The notes beneath the pieces are model-generated. The model was given only the letters and a program-made list of their open reading frames with translations, was not told where the DNA came from and searched no databases. Position numbers and translations under genes: made by a program. A stretch of DNA of 11,947 bases from Patescibacteria group bacterium. Lineage in GTDB: Bacteria; Patescibacteriota; Minisyncoccia; Phycocordibacterales; SBAW01. Location: contig JAGWIT010000028.1 of NCBI GenBank assembly GCA_028866155.1, positions 1 through 11,947 of the forward strand. The letters are read 5' to 3'. This document shows positions 1 through 6,375 of this stretch, piece after piece. How positions within the stretch are numbered: the first letter of the stretch is position 1; the number at the start of each line of letters is the position of its first letter.

Positions 1-1290
1 GTCCTTGCGGATGATCGGCTGATTGGTCGGTATCTCGACCACCTCGAGCCCGTATACTTTATAGAATTCTTCGGCCGAAGTTTTGGCGGTGCCGGTCATG
101 CCGCTGAGCTTCTCGTAGAGCCTAAAATAATTTTGATAGGTTATCGAGGCGAACGTGCGGCTCTCTTTTTGGACATCGACGCCCTCTTTGGCCTCAATGG
201 CCTGGTGCAGGCCCTCGCTCCAGCGGCGGCCGGGCTGCATGCGGCCGGTAAACTCGTCGACGATGATTATTTGCCCGTCGCGCACGACGTACTCTTTGTC
301 CTTATGAAAAAGCGCCTTGGCGCGCACGGCCGTCTCGAGGTGGTGAACATACTTGATGCCCTTTTCGGTATAAATATTGTCGATGCCGAGCAATTTTTCG
401 GCATGCCCTATGCCGTCGTCGGTGAGCTGGACGGCCTTTAACTTCTCGTCGACCGTGAAGTCCTCGTCTCGTTTTAACTGCGCGGCGATTTTAGCGAACG
501 TGCGGTACAAATCCTCGGACTCCGTGGTCGGCGCCGAAATAATGAGCGGCGTGCGCGCCTCGTCAATTAATATAGAGTCGATTTCGTCGACGATGGCGTA
601 CACATGCCCGCGCTGGCGCAGCTCCTCGGATTTGTAGGAGATGTTGTCGCGCAGGTAGTCGAAACCGAACTCCGAGTTGGTGCCGTAGGTAATGTCGGCC
701 TCATAGGCCTCGCGGCGCGAGCATGGCCGCAAAAATTCGTAAAAGATGCGAAACGAGCCCTCTTCGTCGCGCATCGCGTCGACGTCCTTGTGTCCGGGGT
801 CGTAGCGATAGCTATGGTCGGTGTTGATGACGCCGACCGACATGCCGAGCGCCGCGTAGACCTGCCCCATCCACACCGCGTCGCGCCGCGCGAGGTAGTC
901 GTTGACCGTGATGATATGCACGCCCTTACTCAACAAAGCATTGAGGTAGGCCGGCAAGGTCGCCACTAAAGTTTTGCCTTCGCCGGTCTTCATCTCGGCG
1001 ATGCCGCGGGAGTTGAGTACCGCGCCGCCGATGAGCTGAACGTCGAAGTGCCGGAGCTTGACCGTGCGGCGCGCCGACTCGCGTACCGCGGCAAACGCGT
1101 CCGGCATAAGGTCCTCCAGCGTCTCACCCGCTGCCAGCCGGTTGCGGAACTTGTGGGTCAGCTGATAGAGCTCCTCGTTGGTCAGCCCCTTATAGTGCTC
1201 CTCGAGCGCGTTGACGGCCCCCACCAACGCTTTGGTGTCTTTGAGGAGCTTTTGAGAGGGGTCGCCGAAGAGGGTTTTGAGCGAAAACAT
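1..1290 (-). CDS. secA: Preprotein translocase ATPase SecA (N-terminal 430 residues, cut by window edge)
   Basis: SecA is the cytoplasmic ATPase that drives unfolded preproteins through the SecYEG channel. My translation is open from ATG at 1290 to the left edge, giving 430 residues of a protein usually 800-900 long. The N-terminus (MFSLKTLFGD) is typical. Walker A is TGEGKT at 102-107 after EM-K, the DYLARRD motif is at 131-137, TYGTNSEFGFDYLRDN at 201-216, and Walker B with the SecA signature VDEIDSILIDEARTPLI at 234-250. GMTGTAKTSAEEFY (397-410) lies in the second nucleotide-binding fold, after the start of the preprotein cross-linking domain. The unusual part is residues 155-192: about 38 residues separate VGV from REAY, where E. 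coli SecA has about 10. No Shine-Dalgarno precedes the ATG. A terminator just upstream and a promoter touching the start suggest a separate transcript. Confidence 0.97.
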   Translation of the reverse strand, partial: MFSLKTLFGDPSQKLLKDTKALVGAVNALEEHYKGLTNEELYQLTHKFRNRLAAGETLEDLMPDAFAAVRESARRTVKLRHFDVQLIGGAVLNSRGIAEMKTGEGKTLVATLPAYLNALLSKGVHIITVNDYLARRDAVWMGQVYAALGMSVGVINTDHSYRYDPGHKDVDAMRDEEGSFRIFYEFLRPCSRREAYEADITYGTNSEFGFDYLRDNISYKSEELRQRGHVYAIVDEIDSILIDEARTPLIISAPTTESEDLYRTFAKIAAQLKRDEDFTVDEKLKAVQLTDDGIGHAEKLLGIDNIYTEKGIKYVHHLETAVRAKALFHKDKEYVVRDGQIIIVDEFTGRMQPGRRWSEGLHQAIEAKEGVDVQKESRTFASITYQNYFRLYEKLSGMTGTAKTSAEEFYKVYGLEVVEIPTNQPIIRKD

Positions 1291-1299
1291 CGGTAAAAC

Positions 1300-1308
1300 A
1301 ATATACCA
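1300..1308 (-). promoter_or_regulatory. Extended -10 promoter for secA
   Basis: On the minus strand the bases read TGG-TATATT, an extended -10 element (TGn plus a hexamer matching TATAAT at 5 of 6 positions). No good -35 is visible 17-18 bases upstream, which is acceptable for an extended -10. Only nine bases separate it from the secA ATG at 1290, so the expected start point lies about three bases before the ATG. The message would be leaderless or nearly so, which fits the lack of a Shine-Dalgarno site. This is inferred from sequence alone. Confidence 0.5.
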
Positions 1309-1330
1309 TATTTACCTTCATTTTTGCACG

Positions 1331-1362
1331 AAAAAGCCCCGACTTACCGGTCGGGGCTTTTT
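1331..1362. terminator. Intrinsic terminator between the micro-ORF and secA
   Basis: A perfect 13-bp inverted repeat (AAAAAGCCCCGAC, 1331-1343, with its complement at 1350-1362) encloses a 6-base loop. The GC-rich core is flanked by A and T runs, so it can form a rho-independent terminator in either direction. All genes here run leftward, so its likely job is to end transcripts coming from murB and the lysine-rich ORF before the secA promoter at 1300-1308. Confidence 0.85.
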
Positions 1363-1378
1363 CCTTCGAGAGGATCCA

Positions 1379-1416
1379 TCCCGCAGTGGCGGGACAGCAC
1401 TCCGCTAATTTAGCGG
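1379..1416 (-). other. Two tandem hairpins after the lysine-rich micro-ORF
   Basis: Two perfect inverted repeats sit side by side: TCCCGC/GCGGGA (1379-1384 with 1389-1394, 4-base loop) and CCGCTAA/TTAGCGG (1402-1408 with 1410-1416, one central base). The second overlaps the TAA stop and last codons of the micro-ORF. Together with the terminator at 1331-1362 they make a three-stem 3' region on the leftward transcript. Neither has a U-run, so they are not obvious terminators; a stability element or part of a small RNA is possible. Confidence 0.5.
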
Positions 1417-1460
1417 CGCTTCTTTGTTGCTTTCTTCTTTGCTTTCTTTTTCTTTGCCAT
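1410..1460 (-). CDS. Lysine/arginine-rich 16-residue micro-protein (putative)
   Basis: ATG at 1460 to TAA at 1410 encodes MAKKKKAKKKATKKRR: nine lysines and two arginines in 16 residues, with no acidic residue. Short lysine-rich ORFs of this flavour are common in Parcubacteria genomes as I remember them, and resemble the basic tails of histone H1-like or ribosomal proteins; a nucleic-acid-binding role would be inference only. No Shine-Dalgarno precedes the ATG. The frame stays open upstream to a TGA, and an alternative ATG at 1499 would add 13 residues (MCNQKVRPWVATI). The codons mix AAG and AAA for lysine, which argues mildly against a simple repeat slippage. It is flanked by a palindrome upstream and by two hairpins plus a terminator downstream, so it forms its own compact unit. 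It may instead be part of a non-coding RNA. Confidence 0.45.
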   Translation of the reverse strand: MAKKKKAKKKATKKRR

Positions 1461-1466
1461 AATTGT

Positions 1467-1483
1467 TGCGACCCAGGGTCGCA
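1467..1483 (-). promoter_or_regulatory. Perfect 17-base palindrome just before the micro-ORF
   Basis: TGCGACCC-A-GGGTCGCA has eight-base arms about one central base and ends 6 bases before the ATG at 1460. On the leftward RNA it would be a hairpin directly upstream of the start codon and could control translation. As DNA it could be an operator. On the plus strand it is followed by CTTTTT and so resembles a terminator, but no rightward gene is present to need one. Confidence 0.45.
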
Positions 1484-1566
1484 CTTTTTGGTTGCACATC
1501 GTTCGACCGTACTTCCCGCCGCATCCTAGGAAACGAGCGGGAGCACATCACGATGCTCTGTATTCA

Positions 1567-1595
1567 AGTATCGAATAGGTTGAGTGCGGACACAA
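1567..1595 (-). promoter_or_regulatory. Possible sigma-70 type promoter for the micro-ORF unit
   Basis: On the minus strand TTGTGT (1590-1595) is followed, after exactly 17 bases, by GATACT (1567-1572). Each hexamer matches its consensus only partly (3 of 6 and 4 of 6). The position, just after the murB stop and before the structured leader, suits a promoter for the lysine-rich ORF or for a small RNA, but chance matches of this quality are frequent. Confidence 0.25.
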
Positions 1596-1613
1596 TGAAA
1601 TTTGCGCGGCCCC

Positions 1614-1622
1614 TGTGGATAA
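1614..1622 (-). other. Single perfect DnaA-box match
   Basis: The minus strand reads TTATCCACA, an exact match to the bacterial DnaA-box consensus, directly after the murB stop codon. I see no second box nearby, no AT-rich unwinding region and no dnaA or dnaN gene, so this is not evidence for an origin. It could be an isolated DnaA regulatory site or chance. Confidence 0.2.
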
Positions 1623-2672
1623 CTATTTTTGCAAAATCCGAACTTCGGGCTCGATATCGATTCCGATTTTTTCTTTAATTTGTTTTTGCACTTCGTGCGC
1701 GAGCCTCTGCACGCCGGCCGACGACGATTTTTTTTGCGCGACGATGACGAGCGGCTGCTTCTCAAAAAGCCGTGCGCCTCCAACCCGCATCGTTTGGATA
1801 TTGAACACGCCGTGGCGGGCATCGAGAAACCACGCGAGCGGCACTTTGACGCCGCTCGTCTCGGGCATATCAAACAGCGGCAGCTCTGGGTAGCGCTCCT
1901 GCAGTTTTTTAGCCTCAACTTTGGACAAAATCGGATTCTTAAAAAAGGAGCCGGCGGTGCCCTCGACGCTCAAATCGGGGAATTTGCCTCTTCTGATATC
2001 CAAAACTGCCTCTCGTATAGCCCCTAAATTGAGGCTGGCGTCCGCGAACCCTTCGACCCTGCTCAGGGTAAACCGCGTCTTGAGGTCTTGGTATGACAGG
2101 TTGGGCTTGGGTTCGGTTGACAGTTTGAGTGCGGCGCGCAACACCGCATGCCGGCCGGCGTCGTGCTTAAAAAAACTGTCCCGATAATCGAACGCGCACT
2201 CCTTATTTGAGAACCGGACGACCTCGCCGCTGTGCGTGTCGAGCGCCTCGATCCACTCCAAGCTCTCCGACAAAGCCTGGCCGTACGCGCCGATGTTCTG
2301 CACCACCGCACCGCCCACGAGCCCCGGGATGCCGGAGAGATTCTCGACGCCCCACAAACCTTCAGTAACTGCGCGTTCGACAAGTGCATCCCAATGTTCG
2401 CCCGCGCCGGCAACCACGACAGCGTGTTCGCCTTCTTTTTTTATTTCAACACCCCCGAGCTCGATTTTGAGCACGAGGCCGTCGAAGCCCGCATCATCTA
2501 TCAAAATATTCGAACCGCCGCCGAGTACAAACACCCTCAGCTCTTTCTTTTTTGCAAAAGCTAATGCCTCCCGCAATTCTTCGACCGTTTGTATATGAGT
2601 GAAATACCGCGCGGGCCCGCCGATGTGGAACGTGGTGTAGGGCGCAAGCGGGATGTTCTCTTCAACCTTCAT
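1623..2672 (-). CDS. murB: UDP-N-acetylenolpyruvoylglucosamine reductase MurB
   Basis: MurB is the cytoplasmic FAD enzyme that reduces UDP-GlcNAc-enolpyruvate to UDP-MurNAc with NADPH, the second committed step of peptidoglycan synthesis. The 349-residue protein starts with the family opening (NIPLAPYTTFHIGGPA, residues 6-21). FAD-binding motifs are GGGSN at 51-55 and IPGLVGGAVVQNIGAYG at 115-131. FDYRDSFFK (161-169) marks a type I (E. coli-like) enzyme, the proton-donating serine is Ser242 in GSFFKNP (241-247), and the catalytic glutamate is Glu343 in the C-terminal EPEVR. I chose ATG at 2672 because AGGAAG lies four bases upstream and homology begins there. The frame runs back to a TTG at 2729, but the added 19 residues (ELRIRFPPGAQPL...) do not look like MurB. 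It stands alone between two terminators, separate from the glycan operon, and indicates a peptidoglycan-bearing cell. Confidence 0.96.
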   Translation of the reverse strand: MKVEENIPLAPYTTFHIGGPARYFTHIQTVEELREALAFAKKKELRVFVLGGGSNILIDDAGFDGLVLKIELGGVEIKKEGEHAVVVAGAGEHWDALVERAVTEGLWGVENLSGIPGLVGGAVVQNIGAYGQALSESLEWIEALDTHSGEVVRFSNKECAFDYRDSFFKHDAGRHAVLRAALKLSTEPKPNLSYQDLKTRFTLSRVEGFADASLNLGAIREAVLDIRRGKFPDLSVEGTAGSFFKNPILSKVEAKKLQERYPELPLFDMPETSGVKVPLAWFLDARHGVFNIQTMRVGGARLFEKQPLVIVAQKKSSSAGVQRLAHEVQKQIKEKIGIDIEPEVRILQK

Positions 2673-2676
2673 CTCG

Positions 2677-2682
2677 CTTCCT
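2677..2682 (-). promoter_or_regulatory. Shine-Dalgarno site of murB
   Basis: On the minus strand AGGAAG ends four bases before the ATG at 2672. It settles the start choice against the upstream TTG at 2729, and it is the only clear Shine-Dalgarno site among the genes of this window. Confidence 0.7.
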
Positions 2683-2782
2683 AGTTTAAGCGGTTGTGCT
2701 CCGGGTGGGAAGCGGATGCGAAGCTCCAAAACATTGTCCTAATGTGAGTGCCCCGCTCCCCACGCGAAGCGCACCTTAGTAG

Positions 2783-2791
2783 TATATATCA
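2783..2791 (-). promoter_or_regulatory. Possible extended -10 promoter for murB
   Basis: The minus strand reads TGA-TATATA here, an extended -10 form (TGn plus a hexamer at 5 of 6). No convincing -35 lies upstream. It sits between the terminator at 2862-2892 and murB and would give a leader of about 100 bases. Confidence 0.3.
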
Positions 2792-2861
2792 GAAAATGCT
2801 TGAAATTCGGCCCGTGCTGTTTTCATACAGACGAGCCACTCTTTCTCGAAGTTTCAATACA

Positions 2862-2892
2862 AAAAAGCCCTCTCTTGCGAGAGGAGCTTTTT
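2862..2892. terminator. Intrinsic terminator of the glycan operon
   Basis: A stem of CCTCTC/GAGAGG (2869-2874 with 2879-2884, loop TTGC) is extended, after a one-base bulge at 2885, by GC/GC pairing and by A5/T5 runs (2862-2866 with 2888-2892). It can work in both directions. It lies about 65 bases beyond the stop of the last operon gene, so it most likely ends the long leftward glycan transcript and insulates murB. Confidence 0.8.
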
Positions 2893-2957
2893 GCGGACAA
2901 TGTTACAGAGTTTCGCCCCTGCTCACATGCTTTGAGTATATCACACTACCTGCCGTC

Positions 2958-5210
2958 TTAGGGTTTGAGCGTGCCGGCGTTTATTTGGTCTATAAACGAC
3001 TGTGCCTCGGTGGCCGCCGCTGGGTCAACACTTGATGCTTTTTTCAATTCTGCTATCGCCGCGGATGCATTGCCGTTCACCAAGTAGCTGGTCACCGCAT
3101 GGGCTATCATCGACTGCGCGTCATTGGGCGACGCGGCCTCGCGCGCCGCGTAAATCTGTGCAAGCCGGCCGTACTGCTTGGTGGCAAAGTAGGTCTGCAG
3201 GAGCTGCTGGTTGTCATAGAGCACACTGCCGAAGCCCTGCACCAAAAGCTGGTCGGCCGCCTGATATTGGCCGTTGTAGTAGAGCGCGGCGGCATAGAGC
3301 ACGCGAGCGTCCGGATAGGCAGGCTCTTCGTTAAACGCCTGCTCGGCCGGCGCGATAGCGTCCTTGCTGTCTCCCGCCGCCAAGTAGGTCGATGCTATCT
3401 CGAAGAGTATCTGCTGTTTGTTCGGAGAATCTTTGAGAGACGCCTGCAGATGCGCCATCGCCGCCTGATATTGGCCGAACTGGTCGAGAAACACGCCGTA
3501 GAAGAGCTCGAGGCGCGCGTCGCCGGGGCGCATCTTGAGCAATGCGTCGCCCGCAGCTTGCGTCTGCGTAAACGCCTGCTGTTTGACGTCTGGGCTGACA
3601 CTGCTTGAGGGTGCAACATTGTTGGATGCGAACTGGAAGAGCTGCTCAACGGTCTCTTGGTAGCCCAGCGGCCCGTCGCCGAGCGCGGTTTGGAACGACG
3701 CAAGATTTTCTTTGGGGTCTTTGGCGGCGCCGGTGGTTTGGTTGACCGGCGTGAGCGCGTCGATAAGCGTCTGCGCGCGCGCCATCGGGATCCAGTTGAG
3801 CTGGTATATGCCGAATATAAGCACGACTAGCGCGATGGGCGCTGCGACGGCAACGGTCCTATCATCCAAAGGCTTGGACATGAACATCCACGACGAGAGC
3901 TTTTTGCGCGAGAGGCTGTGCGCAAACGCAAGAATCAAGTAGAAGTAGATATAGCTGAAGAGATTGTCGAACACCGTGAGATTGTTGAACGCGTAGCCGG
4001 CCAAAAGCCCTACAAAAAGTGCCTGCTCGGGCACCTCCAAGTCGCTCCGGAAGAACGCCCATGCGGCGAGCGCGAAGAGCGACACATACAACAGGAGCGC
4101 GGGTATGCCGCCGGCCGTCGCCCAGTCGAGGAAGGCGTTGTGCGCGCGGTCAAACCACTGCTCCTGGTCGTACATCGACGGTTGGTAGAATTTGTTGAAA
4201 ACGAAATTGAAGTTCTCCTGCCCCCAGCCGAGAACCGGTTTTTCTTTAACTCCCTGCAGGGCTTCGCCCCAGATGGTAAAGCGTGCCTGCGTCGTGCGGT
4301 CGGTGAGCGATATCGACGCAAAGCGCTGGAGCGTATTGCTGTGCTGGACGAACGAGGTGTTGCGCACCGCTAAAAAGAGGATGACGAGCACAGCGAGGGC
4401 GCCTATGGCGTACATAGACCAGCGGCGATAGTTCCTCCACTGCGCTCCTTTGGCAAAAATTGCCACATAGATGGCGGCAATGACCATGCCTCCCAAGACG
4501 CCGAGCAGTGCGCCGCGGGTTTCGGTGTAGTAGAGCGTTGCAAACTGGAGGAAAAACGCGATGCCGTAAACCGCCCACGCCGTGGGCGACTTGCGCTCCT
4601 TCTGCAGCAAATAGAGGGTGATAAAAATATTAAAGAGCATGAATACAGCCAAGTAGATGGCGTTGCCGAAGGTGCCGTCGGCGCGCGGGCCGCTCTGGCT
4701 GCTCGGCGCAAAGCCGAACAAATGGAAGGCCTGAAACAGCGAGCCGATGCTCATGAGGGCGCTCGCGGTAACGGAAACTTTGAAGAACTTGTTCCACCAA
4801 TTCTCTGCGGTGAGCATCGCGCCGGCAATGATGAAGAACGCGAACATGTGGATGAGCGTGATGTAGCCGTCCATGCGCTCAAAATTGCTCCAGAAGCTTT
4901 TTATAGGGTCGACCGAGGTCGCGGTCGCCAGCGCCATCCACAGTACAAAGGCTGCGAGCGCCCACATCAGGAGCGAAGAGCGCGGGCGGTACTTCGGCTC
5001 GCGTATGGCCAGGAGCACATAGAGCGCGAGCAGCACCTCAACGAGGATGCGGAAGATAAAATTTTTGCCCGTGATGTACGGGAAGAACATGTTGACGAAC
5101 GGGATATATATGTTGGTGGTATGGGCGCCGTCGGCGATGACAAAAGCGATAAAAGGCACGGCGCACAAACCTATAAGGAGCGCCCAGCGCAAAAACTTCG
5201 TGTAATCCAT
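2958..5210 (-). CDS. O-antigen ligase/polymerase family membrane protein with C-terminal TPR domain
   Basis: This 750-residue protein has an N-terminal membrane half and a soluble C-terminal repeat half. About ten to twelve hydrophobic segments span residues 8-435. TETRGALLGVLGGM (229-242) and the segment from WGEALQGVKEKPVLGWG (314-330) to RAHNAFLDWATAGGIPALLLY (355-375) match the O-antigen ligase (Wzy_C/WaaL) domain, with His357 in the conserved loop. A last membrane segment lies near 453-475. From about 555 to 740 there are TPR-like helical pairs (e.g. LFYGVFLDQFGQYQAAMAHLQASL). The family either polymerises repeat units or transfers polyprenyl-linked glycan to lipid or protein; the TPR tail suggests a protein partner, which is inference. 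I chose ATG at 5210, ten bases after the preceding stop: the frame stays open to 5591, but that extra 127 residues is an unrelated frame lying over the GtrA gene. It is last in the operon. Confidence 0.88.
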   Translation of the reverse strand: MDYTKFLRWALLIGLCAVPFIAFVIADGAHTTNIYIPFVNMFFPYITGKNFIFRILVEVLLALYVLLAIREPKYRPRSSLLMWALAAFVLWMALATATSVDPIKSFWSNFERMDGYITLIHMFAFFIIAGAMLTAENWWNKFFKVSVTASALMSIGSLFQAFHLFGFAPSSQSGPRADGTFGNAIYLAVFMLFNIFITLYLLQKERKSPTAWAVYGIAFFLQFATLYYTETRGALLGVLGGMVIAAIYVAIFAKGAQWRNYRRWSMYAIGALAVLVILFLAVRNTSFVQHSNTLQRFASISLTDRTTQARFTIWGEALQGVKEKPVLGWGQENFNFVFNKFYQPSMYDQEQWFDRAHNAFLDWATAGGIPALLLYVSLFALAAWAFFRSDLEVPEQALFVGLLAGYAFNNLTVFDNLFSYIYFYLILAFAHSLSRKKLSSWMFMSKPLDDRTVAVAAPIALVVLIFGIYQLNWIPMARAQTLIDALTPVNQTTGAAKDPKENLASFQTALGDGPLGYQETVEQLFQFASNNVAPSSSVSPDVKQQAFTQTQAAGDALLKMRPGDARLELFYGVFLDQFGQYQAAMAHLQASLKDSPNKQQILFEIASTYLAAGDSKDAIAPAEQAFNEEPAYPDARVLYAAALYYNGQYQAADQLLVQGFGSVLYDNQQLLQTYFATKQYGRLAQIYAAREAASPNDAQSMIAHAVTSYLVNGNASAAIAELKKASSVDPAAATEAQSFIDQINAGTLKP

Positions 5211-5220
5211 ATACGCCCGA

Positions 5221-5670
5221 CTATACCACATCTCCGTCCTCGCGAAAAAGGACGAATTTGAATAGCAAAAAGGTAATGATGGAGAACACAAAAATAGTCG
5301 TGGCGATGACGACGAGGTACCAATTGACACCAACCAGGGCAGTGATGTATTTGACCGCCTGCGCCTGGAGGTACGCCAAAGCAAGCGAATAAGCCATAAA
5401 AATGGCGAGGCGGCGCACATGGTTGCCTTTGGTTTTAAAGGTGACGCGGGTGTGCAAAATAAAATTGTACAGCAGGTTCGCGGCAAGCCCGATGAGATAT
5501 GCGGAGAAATAGTGCTCGCGGCCAAACACCAGTTCGGCAAAAAAAGCCGTGAGCGCCAGATTGATGCCCACACCCGTCGCACCGATGACAAAAAAATGCA
5601 GATATCGCGTCTTGTGCAGCCAGCGGTACAAATTCATCACATCCATATAGCGTAAGAGTATATCCTTCAT
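5221..5670 (-). CDS. GtrA-family membrane protein
   Basis: A 149-residue protein with four predicted membrane helices (about 24-47, 53-75, 88-108 and 116-143) and the features of the GtrA family (PF04138). These are HFFVIGATGVGINLALTAFF at the first helix, NFILHTRVTF (69-78) after the second, and TFLLFKFVLF (133-142) at the end. GtrA proteins are thought to help flip undecaprenyl-phosphate-linked glucose or other polyprenyl sugars, and they often sit beside DPM1-like GT2 enzymes, as here with the GT2 two genes upstream. The start at 5670 lies two bases past the preceding stop, implying coupled translation; in-frame ATGs at residues 9 and 12 are alternatives. No Shine-Dalgarno is seen. The substrate cannot be read from the sequence. 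Confidence 0.88.
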   Translation of the reverse strand: MKDILLRYMDVMNLYRWLHKTRYLHFFVIGATGVGINLALTAFFAELVFGREHYFSAYLIGLAANLLYNFILHTRVTFKTKGNHVRRLAIFMAYSLALAYLQAQAVKYITALVGVNWYLVVIATTIFVFSIITFLLFKFVLFREDGDVV

Positions 5671-5672
5671 AT

Positions 5673-6374
5673 TTATTTTTTATGCGCGACGGCAACCAGG
5701 CTTATCCCGAACGGCAGCGGTACAAAGCGCACAATCCACGTCTCAACGACTATGAGCGCATAAAGAAGCGAGTCGATAAGGCGCGAGGAGGTGAAGGACG
5801 CATCGCCGGAGGCGCCGAGCGGCCGCATAACAGCCGCGGGGATAAAAAGTGCGACGTTCCAATAGCGCAAATATTCTATCTCAAACCCTTCTTGCTCAAG
5901 CAGTGAGCGCAAACTTCGCGCCGTGTAGCGGCGAAAGTGATGATGTTCGACATCGTGTCCGCTCCATAAAAACGGCATCGCCGGCACGGTGAGCACGATT
6001 CTTCCCTCCTGCGTCAGCGCCTCGCGCGTACGCGCCAGCGTCGCGGCATCGTCCTCAAGGTGCTCGAGCACGTCAAAAAAAGCGACGAGGTCATAGCGAT
6101 GATGGTAGGTCTCGCTCTCGCTCATGTAAACGTGCGCGTAGCCGCGCTGGCTTAAGCCTGCGCACGCCTCGTCGTCTATCTCGAACGCATCAAGCTCCCC
6201 CGATACCGGTTTGAGCGTCCCGTACATGGCGCCAAAACCCGCGCCATAGTCGAGCGTCTTGGCGTAGTGTGTGACTGCGGCGCGAGAGAGTGCCATGCAC
6301 ACCGCGTAGGCGCGACCGCGGTTCCACCACTGGTTCTCGGTCTTAAGGAGGTGTTCAAACGCGCTGCGCTCCAT
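5673..6374 (-). CDS. Class I SAM-dependent methyltransferase
   Basis: A 233-residue protein with a Rossmann-type methyltransferase fold (Methyltransf_11/23 type). Motif I is LDYGAGFG (41-48), the acidic end of strand 2 is FEID (64-67), DVLEHLEDD (101-109) carries the post-motif loop, and GRIVLTVPA (124-132) is the following strand. WWNRGRAY (16-23) and GHDVEHHHFRRYT (139-151) are typical of the subgroup found in surface-polysaccharide clusters, which methylates sugars or lipid-linked intermediates. Hydrophobic stretches near 172-186 and 202-224 suggest membrane association. It starts one base after the GT2 stop and ends two bases before GtrA, inside a tightly coupled trio. The acceptor is unknown; a methyl group on the glycan or its lipid carrier is inference. 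Confidence 0.88.
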   Translation of the reverse strand: MERSAFEHLLKTENQWWNRGRAYAVCMALSRAAVTHYAKTLDYGAGFGAMYGTLKPVSGELDAFEIDDEACAGLSQRGYAHVYMSESETYHHRYDLVAFFDVLEHLEDDAATLARTREALTQEGRIVLTVPAMPFLWSGHDVEHHHFRRYTARSLRSLLEQEGFEIEYLRYWNVALFIPAAVMRPLGASGDASFTSSRLIDSLLYALIVVETWIVRFVPLPFGISLVAVAHKK

Positions 6375-6375
6375 G

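Larger units (their letters stand above)
2730..2904. repeat. 10-bp inverted repeat bracketing the murB upstream region
   Basis: AACATTGTCC at 2730-2739 and its exact complement GGACAATGTT at 2895-2904 are separated by 155 bases that hold the terminator of the glycan operon and the possible murB promoter. The spacing is too long for a simple hairpin to dominate. The arms could be binding half-sites or the ends of a decayed insertion; chance is also possible. Confidence 0.35.

Noticed and set aside
1461..1622. SRP RNA, tmRNA or RNase P RNA.
   Set aside because: The conserved cores of these RNAs are not present, and the stretch is too short for tmRNA or RNase P RNA.
1614..1622. Replication origin.
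   Set aside because: There is one DnaA-box match only, without a box cluster, an AT-rich element or origin genes.
2673..2729. MurB start at TTG 2729 (19 extra residues).
   Set aside because: MurB homology begins at the ATG at 2672, which has a Shine-Dalgarno site; the extra segment has no family match.
2690..2790. Possible tRNA remnant upstream of murB.
   Set aside because: No T-arm with a paired stem and TTCRANY-type loop, and no matching acceptor or D-arm could be found.
4722..5261. Plus-strand open frame of 179 residues.
   Set aside because: It is antisense to the membrane gene, is dominated by Glu/Arg/His from reverse reading of hydrophobic codons, and shows no domain.
5211..5591. Upstream in-frame extension of the ligase/TPR gene by 127 residues.
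   Set aside because: It lies over the GtrA gene in another frame, its residues (Ser/Arg/Pro/Cys rich) look like an out-of-frame reading, and ATG at 5210 starts a proper first membrane helix.
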